Of a stretch of 27,094 bases of DNA, positions 14,385-22,900 are shown piece by piece. The notes below the pieces were generated by a model. That model made no database searches and was not told the origin of the DNA. It saw only the letters and a program-made list of their open reading frames with translations. How positions within the stretch are numbered: the first letter of the stretch is position 1; every line of letters starts with the position of its first letter. Origin of the DNA: GCA-016699105 sp036518915 (GTDB lineage Bacteria; Patescibacteriota; Saccharimonadia; UBA4664); assembly GCA_036518915.1 (NCBI GenBank), contig DATDME010000087.1, forward strand, positions 1 to 27,094, written 5' to 3'. The translations under genes and the position numbers were made by a program.

Positions 14385-14427
14385 AACTATTGCTATAGCA
14401 ATAGTTTACTATAGCTTTAGCTATAGT
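14385..14427. promoter_or_regulatory. Two tandem 20-bp palindromic operators
   Basis: Site 1 at 14386-14405 is ACTATTGCTATAGCAATAGT, a perfect palindrome that extends one more base each side (14385-14406). Site 2 at 14408-14427 is ACTATAGCTTTAGCTATAGT, with 9-bp perfect arms and a TT centre. Both share ACTAT-x-GCT...AGC-x-ATAGT, and their centres are 22 bp apart, about two helical turns. They lie between the recombinase operon (minus) and the four-cysteine gene (plus), just upstream of the plus-strand -10. The XRE protein encoded nearby is the natural candidate ligand. Confidence 0.8.
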
Positions 14428-14451
14428 TTCAAGCGGATCAAGCGGGTAGTG

Positions 14452-14457
14452 TATACT
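14452..14457 (+). promoter_or_regulatory. -10 box (TATACT) for the four-cysteine gene
   Basis: TATACT at 14452-14457, with TTCAAG at 14428-14433 as a weak -35 18 bp upstream, directly abutting operator 2. Initiation near 14464 gives a leader of about 20 nt. A repressor on the operators would block polymerase. Confidence 0.45.
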
Positions 14458-14482
14458 CGAAAGCTGAACTTAAAGCGCTCGA

Positions 14483-14839
14483 ATGATGCCAACCGGACCA
14501 ATCAAGCATAAGCCAAAGAAGGACCAGCACGCCCGCACGCGCGGCGCTGCCCAGTTTTACGACATTAGCTGTGCTTCGTGCCGAGCGCATATTTTGCTCT
14601 ATCAAAAGGACGGGATCGGGACACTCAAACGGCTATATCTCGATCGAATATTCTCTCCGCTACCATTCTCCGACTGGCAAAACATCACTGCCCTAAGCGA
14701 TGTACCGAACCTGGAGTGTTCGAGCTGCAACACACTTATCGGAGTACCCATGATCTACAAACCCGAGCAACGCCTTGCCCTGCGGCTCGTACCGGGTGCA
14801 TTCGCCAAGCAGCGCAGCAACGGATCAAGCGATGAGTAG
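14483..14839 (+). CDS. Small four-cysteine (zinc-ribbon-like) protein
   Basis: The 118-aa protein has a basic, unstructured N-terminus (KHKPKKDQHARTR). Two CxxC pairs follow, Cys30/Cys33 (ISCASC) and Cys79/Cys82 (LECSSC), separated by 45 residues that include YQKDGIGTLKRLYLDRIF. The C-terminal half continues TLIGVPMIYKPEQRLALRLV. The spacing suggests one zinc site formed by two knuckles, as in single-domain zinc ribbons that bind nucleic acid or partner proteins. Start is ATG 14483 or the adjacent ATG 14486; no Shine-Dalgarno is evident. It is convergent with the XRE gene, 9 nt apart, and divergent from the recombinase operon across the operators. No named family is assigned. Confidence 0.7.
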   Translation: MMPTGPIKHKPKKDQHARTRGAAQFYDISCASCRAHILLYQKDGIGTLKRLYLDRIFSPLPFSDWQNITALSDVPNLECSSCNTLIGVPMIYKPEQRLALRLVPGAFAKQRSNGSSDE

Positions 14840-14848
14840 GCTAAATAA

Positions 14849-15067
14849 TTACTTACCGAGTATCTCGGCCGATGACACGCCAAGTGCATCAATAATACTC
14901 AAGAAGGTAGACATCGTCGGGTTCTTCTCGCCGCGCTCAATCTGAGCGTAGTGATTCTCACTAATGCCGGCTCGTTTAGCCACCTCAACCTGAGTTAACT
15001 GTTTTACTTGCCGTGCGGCCCGAATGCGGCTTGCCGTGCGCTCAATTGACGCTTTATCATCTGCCAT
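14849..15067 (-). CDS. XRE-family helix-turn-helix repressor
   Basis: The 72-aa protein has a single Cro/CI-type HTH: ASRIRAARQVKQLTQVEVAK, RAGISENHYAQIERGEKNP, then MSTFLSIIDALGVSSAEIL. The helix 2-turn-helix 3 core is TQVEVAKRAGISENHYAQIE. The start at 15067 is chosen because the promoter TGGTACAAT lies directly upstream; the next ATG (15076) abuts the -10 box and cannot be transcribed. The longer frame from 15187 is excluded for the same reason. It is a likely ligand for the palindromes at 14385-14427. Confidence 0.88.
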   Translation of the reverse strand: MADDKASIERTASRIRAARQVKQLTQVEVAKRAGISENHYAQIERGEKNPTMSTFLSIIDALGVSSAEILGK

Positions 15068-15076
15068 GTTGGCCAT

Positions 15077-15085
15077 ATTGTACCA
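15077..15085 (-). promoter_or_regulatory. Extended -10 (TGGTACAAT) of the XRE gene
   Basis: On the minus strand TGG (15083-15085) precedes TACAAT (15077-15082). Initiation near 15070 leaves about 3 nt before ATG 15067, so the mRNA would be effectively leaderless. Confidence 0.6.
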
Positions 15086-15165
15086 TGCCAGATAAGCTCG
15101 CCGCTTACGCTGGCTATTTTGAGCGTGGCAGACTATAGTAACCGCATAAATACGAGCAATCATCA

Positions 15166-15447
15166 ATGCCTGAAACCAACTCCACAAAACTCACAGTTCG
15201 ACCTGACCGACCTACTGCGATTTCAAGTTCTGGTCATGGCGCAAACGTCAATGCTATGGCGTTCAACGTCCCGTTTATTGCGTTATATAATCCGCGCTTA
15301 GCTATCGAAATCATCAAGCTTTACGACGAGGCCCATGCCATCGATGAAAATTACCAGCCGGCCCCAGAAGAAGATTACGCCCTGTTTAATGCTGAGCTAA
15401 AAGAGTTTATGGACGACCGCAAAAACCACTCCGACGAAGCTGCTTAG
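15166..15447 (+). CDS. Hypothetical 93-aa protein
   Basis: The protein runs from ATG 15166 and has no membrane segment or signal. The first 25 residues are Ser/Thr/Pro-rich, followed by FNVPFIALYNPRLAIEIIKL, then an acidic helical tail (YDEAHAIDENYQPAPEEDYA, KEFMDDRKNH). It is divergent from the XRE gene. A TATAGT at 15134-15139 could act as a -10; it is part of ACTATAGT (15132-15139), which resembles the outer half-sites of the operators at 14385-14427. A strong terminator follows. No family is recognised. Confidence 0.55.
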   Translation: MPETNSTKLTVRPDRPTAISSSGHGANVNAMAFNVPFIALYNPRLAIEIIKLYDEAHAIDENYQPAPEEDYALFNAELKEFMDDRKNHSDEAA

Positions 15448-15465
15448 CCGCGCGTTTTTCCAAAG

Positions 15466-15496
15466 AAGTTGTCACCAAGGACGGTGACAACTTTTT
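15466..15496 (+). terminator. Strong intrinsic terminator
   Basis: AAGTTGTCACC (15466-15476) pairs perfectly with GGTGACAACTT (15483-15493) around the loop AAGGAC, running into TTTTT. Eleven base pairs without mismatch. Confidence 0.92.
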
Positions 15497-15597
15497 GTAT
15501 TCACCAATCTATAAATCATCATTTCGTGTAGCACTTACCTATGATATAAATCGGAGTAGGAGGGGTAGGCAACATCATTCTTGCTGCGAGACTATTC

Positions 15598-16374
15598 ATG
15601 GCCCCACTTCCACGCATCACCCCCAAACAACACGAAATCATCCAACTCCTCTACCGTTACCGTTTCCTTAACCGCACCCAAATTCAACAATTCCTCGGAC
15701 ATACCGATAAACGCCGAATTATTAGCTGGCTGAAAGACTTACGGGACAAGCAGTATCTTGATTGGCGCTATGACCCTACCAACTTCATCGCCAAAAGCCA
15801 GCCAGCCGTTTATCACCTGGCGCTCAACGGGGTTAGACTATTGCGTGAAACAGGGGAGTATTCCGCCGACGAATTGCATAAACGATACAAAGAAGCCGGA
15901 CGCACCATAGCATTTGCAGACCACTGTGTGCTCATAGGTAACTGCTGTTTGGCTCTCCATGCAAAATCGGCCGGCGATCTCAAATATGAATGGGCGCTAC
16001 CGGCCGACTACGCCGAGCCCGGCAGCAAGTTTTGTTTCATCGCTGAGCTCAAGCCGCATCTTTACTTCACAAAGGAGCAGGGGTACGCGCGCACGAGTTA
16101 CGCCCTTGAGCTAATCGAACCAACCTTGCCCCGGTATCAATTGCGCAAGCGGCTTCAGGGTTACGTGAACTATCTCAGATATGAATGGGATGAGGCCAAC
16201 GGCCCAGCCCCAATTACATTGTTTGTCTGCTCAACTACGGCTGATTTAATCTACGCTAAACATCAACTTCGGCAGATATTAAATGATGACGACAGCGGTA
16301 CTATCATTAGGCTAACGACCAGAGATAAGCTGATCGAGCAAGGGCTAACTGCCATGATTTGGGAGGAGGTTTAG
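15598..16374 (+). CDS. Replication-relaxation family (winged-helix) protein
   Basis: The 258-aa protein has an N-terminal winged helix at about 5-75: ITPKQHEIIQLLYRYRFLNR, TQIQQFLGHTDKRRIISWLK, then DLRDKQYLDWR...PAVYHLALNGVRLL. The remainder (EAGRTIAFADHCVLIGNCCL, then FCFIAELKPHLYF and RYQLRKRLQGYVNYLRYEWD) matches the layout of replication-relaxation / MobC-like proteins of plasmids and integrative elements, where the C-terminal part often resembles a nuclease fold. ATG 15598 is the only normal start. A very strong GGAGGGG at 15559-15565 lies about 33 nt upstream, with only in-frame ATC (15574) and ATT (15577) near it, so a rare-codon start adding 7-8 residues is conceivable. Confidence 0.8.
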   Translation: MAPLPRITPKQHEIIQLLYRYRFLNRTQIQQFLGHTDKRRIISWLKDLRDKQYLDWRYDPTNFIAKSQPAVYHLALNGVRLLRETGEYSADELHKRYKEAGRTIAFADHCVLIGNCCLALHAKSAGDLKYEWALPADYAEPGSKFCFIAELKPHLYFTKEQGYARTSYALELIEPTLPRYQLRKRLQGYVNYLRYEWDEANGPAPITLFVCSTTADLIYAKHQLRQILNDDDSGTIIRLTTRDKLIEQGLTAMIWEEV

Positions 16375-16417
16375 CATTTGTGGGCAAATATACCCAGGCT
16401 ACTATATACTGGCATCA

Positions 16418-16819
16418 TTGAAAATACTCCATAAACATAAGTTGGATCCAATAGTGCATACTCCCGAGAATGATGAATCAAAGCTTGAATACTACACCGA
16501 TCTCAATCGCACGACAGTCTTTTTATTTGTAAGTCTTATCGCGTTAATGGCTCTGCTCCTGACGACGGGATACCAAAAACCACACAATGGCCAAGCTGCA
16601 TTTATGTACGGAGCAATCATATCGCTTGGGACAAATATTTTCGTATATCCACTAAGTAGATATCTGCAATTGCAATTTTCAGACCGCACAGGCTCAGTAG
16701 GACGCTGGATCAATATACTAAGGCTTGCCCAGCTTGGTCTTTTTGCCATATCCATTATTTGTCTTATCGGATTAGCCCTCTCTGTTACTCAGTTTTTCTT
16801 CAAAACAGCTGGCGTATAA
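16418..16819 (+). CDS. Small three-segment membrane protein
   Basis: The 133-aa protein has a hydrophilic N-terminus and three hydrophobic segments: TVFLFVSLIALMALLLTTGY (about 33-52), AAFMYGAIISLGTNIFVYPL (about 60-79) and LGLFAISIICLIGLALSVTQ (about 107-126). The first start in the frame is TTG 16418, only about 5 nt after the expected start site of the promoter TTGTGG (16378-16383) / TACTAT (16400-16405). Internal TTG (16442) or GTG (16454) are alternatives. It stops inside a TATAAT sequence (16815-16820). No family is recognised; the position before the secreted RHS protein leaves open a role in its export or in self-protection. Confidence 0.55.
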   Translation: MKILHKHKLDPIVHTPENDESKLEYYTDLNRTTVFLFVSLIALMALLLTTGYQKPHNGQAAFMYGAIISLGTNIFVYPLSRYLQLQFSDRTGSVGRWINILRLAQLGLFAISIICLIGLALSVTQFFFKTAGV

Positions 16820-16846
16820 TCACCAGTTTTGGCAAAAAGTACAGTA

Positions 16847-16906
16847 TTGTGCTTCCTCATTGGCGTATTTACTATTATGTAAAGCACAAGCGTCATGCAA
16901 TGAGGA
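16847..16906 (+). promoter_or_regulatory. RHS promoter and interleaved inverted repeats over its RBS
   Basis: TTGTGC (16847-16852) and TACTAT (16870-16875) are spaced by 17 bp; another candidate -10, TATAAT, is at 16815-16820. TTGTGCTT (16847-16854) is the reverse complement of AAGCACAA (16882-16889), and CCTCATTG (16855-16862) that of CAATGAGG (16898-16905). The arms interleave A-B-A'-B', a pseudoknot topology, and B' contains part of the Shine-Dalgarno GAGGAG (16902-16907). Confidence 0.5.
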
Positions 16907-16912
16907 GCCCAT

Positions 16913-19900
16913 ATGAGAGGTATCAGGTTTGGTTCTGCCCGGCGAGTCTCAACATCCTTAACGGCCGCGCTAGTAGTCTTAGCCAGCCTTGGGCCAGGCG
17001 CTGCAAGTGCCGTTAATTCGCAGCCTTTTGCCCCAAAAGTTAATCCATTGAGCTCAGACGCCGCAGTTCCTACCTTCCCCGTGCAAGCCGGGAAGACCAG
17101 TGCCGCTGATTACGCCACATCAGTAAGCGGCGGCCTAGACGGTAACCTTGATAAGGCACCGTCGATGAACGCGAAGCCTCCCCACGTGCCTAAGCCGCTG
17201 CACCCTCTCATCGATCACTATAATCCTCATCAGCGAGCATACGCCAATGACGATGGTTCTACCTCACTAACTCAGGGCGTTGATGTTATCGAGTATCAGA
17301 CTGCAGATAAGTCTTGGCATGATGTTGATAACACGCTGAGGCAAACCTCCCTCTTTCCGATCAGCTGGCAATCAACGGCGAACTCCTGGACCGCGACATT
17401 CAGCCCGCTCAAGCAGGGCGGCGTTTCGATTTCGGATGGCCACACGACCCTCAGTTTTGCACCGCGTGGGCTTAGCGCCGATGTAGATCCATCCGTATCG
17501 GGTGTCGCCCCTAACCAAACCGTTACATATCACGACGTCTGGCCAGGAGTTGACCTTGGGTACAACGTACTCGGCGACCAACTTCAAGAAACCATTGTTG
17601 TAAATCGTGCCGGCACTCAATCGGACTTCTCCTTCGATGTCAGCGGCGCTAACTTGGTGGCAATCCCCAAAAAGGCCGGTTGGTATAAGGTTACAGGAGC
17701 CCTCGGTGATGCGTTCCAGCTACCGGCGCCAACTGTGGCTACGGCCAACGCTGGCGTAATAGGGGACCTCAATTATGTCACGCAGACTGCGAGCAATTCG
17801 CAGCTAAGTATTCTGCTTAATCAAACTTGGCTAGCGACCCAGCCATCTAACGCTTTCCCGCTTAGGATCGACCCCACCGCTTGGAACAGCGGGACAAACT
17901 CTGGCTATGTTAACTACAAGTCAGATGGATATGTTTGCGCCGCCGGGCAGGGCTGCGGGAACAGTGTTGGTACATCCGGTGATGGCAAATTTTGGCGCTT
18001 TGTAACTCCGATCAGCTTTCCCCAGAGCGTTTTCCAAGGCCAAACCATTAATAGTGCCTCACTGCATTTGGAAATGCCCAGTTGCGGCAATAGTTATGGA
18101 ATTTGCGATAACACCTGGAGCTATGCCGACCGAGCTGCTTGCTGGGGATATAACTGCGTAGATACCGGGTTCGGTCACGAAGGCTCTGTCTGGATGGGGC
18201 CAACTGGCGATATGGATGTAACGAGCCTCTACCAGGCGCTCCAGGCGACGGGCAACTGGAATGCCCCAATTATCGTCAGCGGTATGAACGTAAGCTGGCT
18301 TACATACAAATTATTTGCCTACGATCGCACATCGGTGACGTTCACATACTCGCCAGCCAATCAGCCGCCCGCCATGGCAACGGCGGCCAACATCGCCCCC
18401 GCAAATGGAGCTACCGTAGTTACCACTCAGCCAACACTGGCCGTCAATACAGCCACAGATCCGAATAACGATAAAGTTTATTACTACTACCGGCTTAGCA
18501 CTAATTCAAACGCTGAGTCCGGCGATGTGATTAATTCGGGCTGGCAGCCAACTACATCTTGGACTGTGCCCTACGGCAATCTTCAGGACGGCGTGACGTA
18601 TTACTGGCATGTATACACCCAAGACGGCATAACTCAGACTAACCCCAATTGGGTAAACTCCTTCCGCGTTAACCTTCGGCGCGGGCAACAAGCCACCGAG
18701 TCTTACGATAGTTTCGCCGGAATAAGTACAAATCTTGCTACCGGGAATCTAACTACTGCCAACGCCACTCACGCAACTACAACGCTGGCCGGCTCAATGG
18801 GCCTCGGATTGCAATATGATTCACCAGTCCAATCATCGCCTGGTCTAGTCGGACAATATTGGAATGACCCAAGCCACTCAGGATCGTTCTCAGGTACTCC
18901 CTTGGTCACTCGGACTGATCCGAACGTCAGTTTTGACTGGGGTAATGGTTCGCCTGACCCGGCCGTTAATTCAGATTGGTTCCTCGGGCGTTGGACCGGC
19001 TACTTCACGGCGCCTATAAGCGCCACTTACCAGTTTGGATTAACGACGGATGACGTATCACGTATATACATCAACGGATCGAATTTCACCGATTCCTGGA
19101 CGACTACGCTTCCGAATAATTATTTCGGCTCGAATTCAATAACACTGGCCGCCGGTCAAGTTGTTCCATTTCAAATGGATTATGAAGAATGGGCAGGAAG
19201 CGCGGCGGCGTATGCTTTAGTTAAGACAACCAATGGGGCAATTCCTGCACAAACTATTCCTACTGCCTGGTTCCAAACCGGCGTAGTCGGCACGACCTCA
19301 AACCAAGGGCTTGTTGGAAAATACTTTGTCGACTCTGGCAGTCATGTTTTTCCGTCGGACTCTCAGGCATTCCTCACTCGTACTGATCCAATCCTGGCAT
19401 ATAACTGGGGTACGGGCGGCCCAGTGCCCAACGGCCCCGTTGATCGCTTTATGGTGAAGTGGACCGGCTATTTCTTACCGCCAGTCGCGGGCGCCTCATA
19501 TACTTTTGACACCACGGCCGATGATGGCTCGCGTGTCATCATCAACAACAACGACATGGTTCTTAATAACTGGGTGGATACTCCGAATACTCTCGTCTAT
19601 GGCTCGGCCAGAACCTTTAATACGACCAACCCGGTACCAATCGAAGTCGATTATTATGAAAACGCTGGTTCTGCCGCAATAAACCTCCAGGTGCAAATTA
19701 ACGGCGGTAGTGTTCAGGGCGTACCGGGCAATTGGCTCACGACGCAGATTCAACCGCTTCCATCTGGCTGGGCGCTAAGTAACGGCGCAGGCGGTGGTTC
19801 AAAATATCGCAGTGCTGTTATCGGTCAAAATAGCGCTACGCTCTACGACGCCAGCGGCCTTTCCCATGAATATGTTTGGAATAAAAACAACAGCGATGCC

Positions 19901-22900
19901 TCCCAGGCTTATGCAGCACCAGCGGGTGAAAACGGCATCCTGACTCGTAATCCTGACGGGACATTGACGCTACTCGATTCAGATGGGACAACCTATGTAT
20001 TCAATGCTAACGGCACCTTGAGCTCTGCAATTTCAGCCGCGGACGACAAGAATCCCGCCGCACTTAAATATACATATGGCAGCCCCGGCCAACTCACACA
20101 GATTACCGATGGCGTGAACTCCTCACGCTGGATGAAGATTTACTACGGTACAGATAACACAAACTGTCCTCTGCCACTCGGCTACACTGCGCCACCCAGC
20201 TACATGGCGTGCGCTGCTGTGACAAATGACGGCCGGAGCACGCAGTTCTTATATACCTATGATTCGAGCAACACTGCGAGACTATCTCAAGTCTTAAAGC
20301 CCGGAGGCGAAGCCACGAACTATGGCTATGATTCCTTAGGCAGAATGACTCAAGTGCGTAATAGTCTGGCTAATGACGCCGAGGCAGCCCACGTACGTAC
20401 AGCAAATGATCCCACAGACACGACCCAGATCACCTACGACAGCCTTGGCCGCGTCTTGAACATTACTGCCCCTGCTGCAACATCTGGCGCAACGCGCCAA
20501 CAACACAACTATGAATATCACCCTGTCGGCGATTCTGTCACGGTGCCTGCTACAGGCGGCTACTCATTATTGCACATCGCTGGCGACGCTGAGCCCAATA
20601 ACTTCTCGCGTAAGGTGTCATATGACACAACCTTACGCACGACTGCCGATGCTAACAATGCAAACCTCACGACGAGTACCGTATGGGACCCCATTAAAGA
20701 TGAAGTTTTATCTACGACTGATCCCACTGGCATGGAGTCGACCACACTCTACGACTTCTCTGACCGACCGACAGATCAGTATGGGCCAGCACCCACGGCC
20801 TGGTTTGACAATAACCCCACGGATAGCGCGTATCGCCAGCCGCTAACCAGCTATGTAAATCAGGTGCCACGCAGCCAGGCAACCTACGATCAGAACATTC
20901 ATGGTCTAGCTGCGGCATACTTTAACGTAAATACCGCCACTTCCATATCCGGCACTGCCTCTAAGCAACTATTTGGCGCACCGAAGCTCCATGGTACAGG
21001 CATCGGTCCAGTTTCGGGTGATATAAATCAGACTTGGAACGGCACCCCGCCCTTTACGCCGGACCTTGATCCTAACTATGGGCCGTCTGGTAGCTACGGT
21101 TGGGGCGTGCGTCTTACCGGTTACATCAACCTAGCCCAGTCCGGGCAGTACGCCTTCCGAATCTACTCCGACGACGGTGCTCAGCTGTTCATTGACAACG
21201 CAAGCGTCGTGAATGACTGGATCGATAACGGTCCACGCAGCCATGCCACGGGATACTTTACAAACGCTACCGCCAATTCCTGGCACCAAATATCGCTAAA
21301 TTACTACAACAAGGCAGTAAACGGCACTATAGACACAGACGCAGTTTTGCAACTCTTTATGACACCTCCAGGCGGCACCGAGACCAGCGCACTTGGTAAC
21401 TATCTCGCACCAAATTACGGACTACCCACTAGCAACACTATTTACGACGCTACGATCGGCAACACGCAGACCACGAGCGGCTATGGCGCCCGTCCCGAAC
21501 TCGGCCTCCTTCAGTCTGCCGTTGCAGACCCCTCCGGCCTGAACTACACCAGCACCAGCACCTTCGAAACCCAAGGTGCGGTTGGCTCCTACCTACGCCA
21601 AACCAGCAAGACCCTGCCGGGCGGTACCACTACTTCGTATACCTATTACGGCGCTACGGAAACCCGCATCAATCCGTGTAACTCCGCTCAGACCTTCATG
21701 CAGGCGGGTATGGCCAAACTCAAAACCGGCACCGATCCGGATGGGGCTGGCGCGCTTACAGCGCAAACTTCAGAAATCGTTTACGATGATGCCGGCCGTG
21801 TTATAGCCGCTCGCCAAAACACCGACCCATGGACATGCACCACCTATGACACCCACGGCCGAGTCACACAAACCGTCATGCCGGCTATCAACGGCCGCAC
21901 CGGGCGCACCATCTCCTACAATTATGCCGTGGGCGGCAACCCGCTGGTCGGCTCAACCACCGATTCCGTCACCGGCACGGCCACCGTCACGGTTGACCTG
22001 CTCGGCCGCACCGCCAGCGCCGTCGACGTCTTTGGCAACGCCACTACCATCACCTACGACAACCTTGGCCGGGTCAGCCAGCAAGTTTCGCTCAAAGGCA
22101 CCGAAGTGCCCACCTACGACAACCTCAACCGCATCACCGGCTACGCCCTCGACGGCGTTACCTACGCCACCCTCACCTACGACCAATACGGCCGCATCGC
22201 CAACGTGCAGTACCTGCAGGCCACCAACGGCACCAGCAGCCTAGCGCTCACCCAAATCAACCGCGACAACCTTCAGCGCGCCACCGGCGACGTCTTCACC
22301 TTCGCTAATGGCACAACCATGAATGAAGCCGTCAGCCTCAGCCCGCAAAAGGGGATAGTCACCGCCGATTCCATCACCCAAGGCGGCAAGACCGCCGGCG
22401 CGGCCTACAGCTACGACGCCCTCGGCCGGCTTACCCAAGCCACCATCGACAACTGGCAGTACCAGTACGCCTTTGGCGCCCAGCAAACTAGCTGCTCCAC
22501 CGTGCCGGGCTACAACGCCAATGCCAACAAAAATGGCAACCGCACTGCCACCACCGTCACTAACACGGCCACGAACACCACAACTACCAGCAACTATTGC
22601 TACTCGGCCGCCGACCGCCTGGCCAACTCCACCGACCCCCAAATTGGTACGCCCACCTACGACGACCACGGCAACATCACCCAGTTGGCTGGCAATGGCA
22701 CGCCCATGACCTTCACCTACGACGCCGCCGACCAAAATACCAAAATTCAGCAGGGTACCAACTACGTGCAGTACACCAAGACCGCCGGCGGCAACGTTCT
22801 CACCAAAAAGGAGTATCGCAACAATACCCTCGACCGCGTCTACCGCAACACCGCCAGCGTCCTGCAAACCTGCGACCTAGTGAACCAAAATACTTGTACC

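Noticed and set aside
22241..22867. 208-aa minus-strand open frame inside the RHS gene
   Set aside because: Gly/Val-rich shadow of the YD-repeat region. High GC at third positions suppresses stops on the opposite strand.
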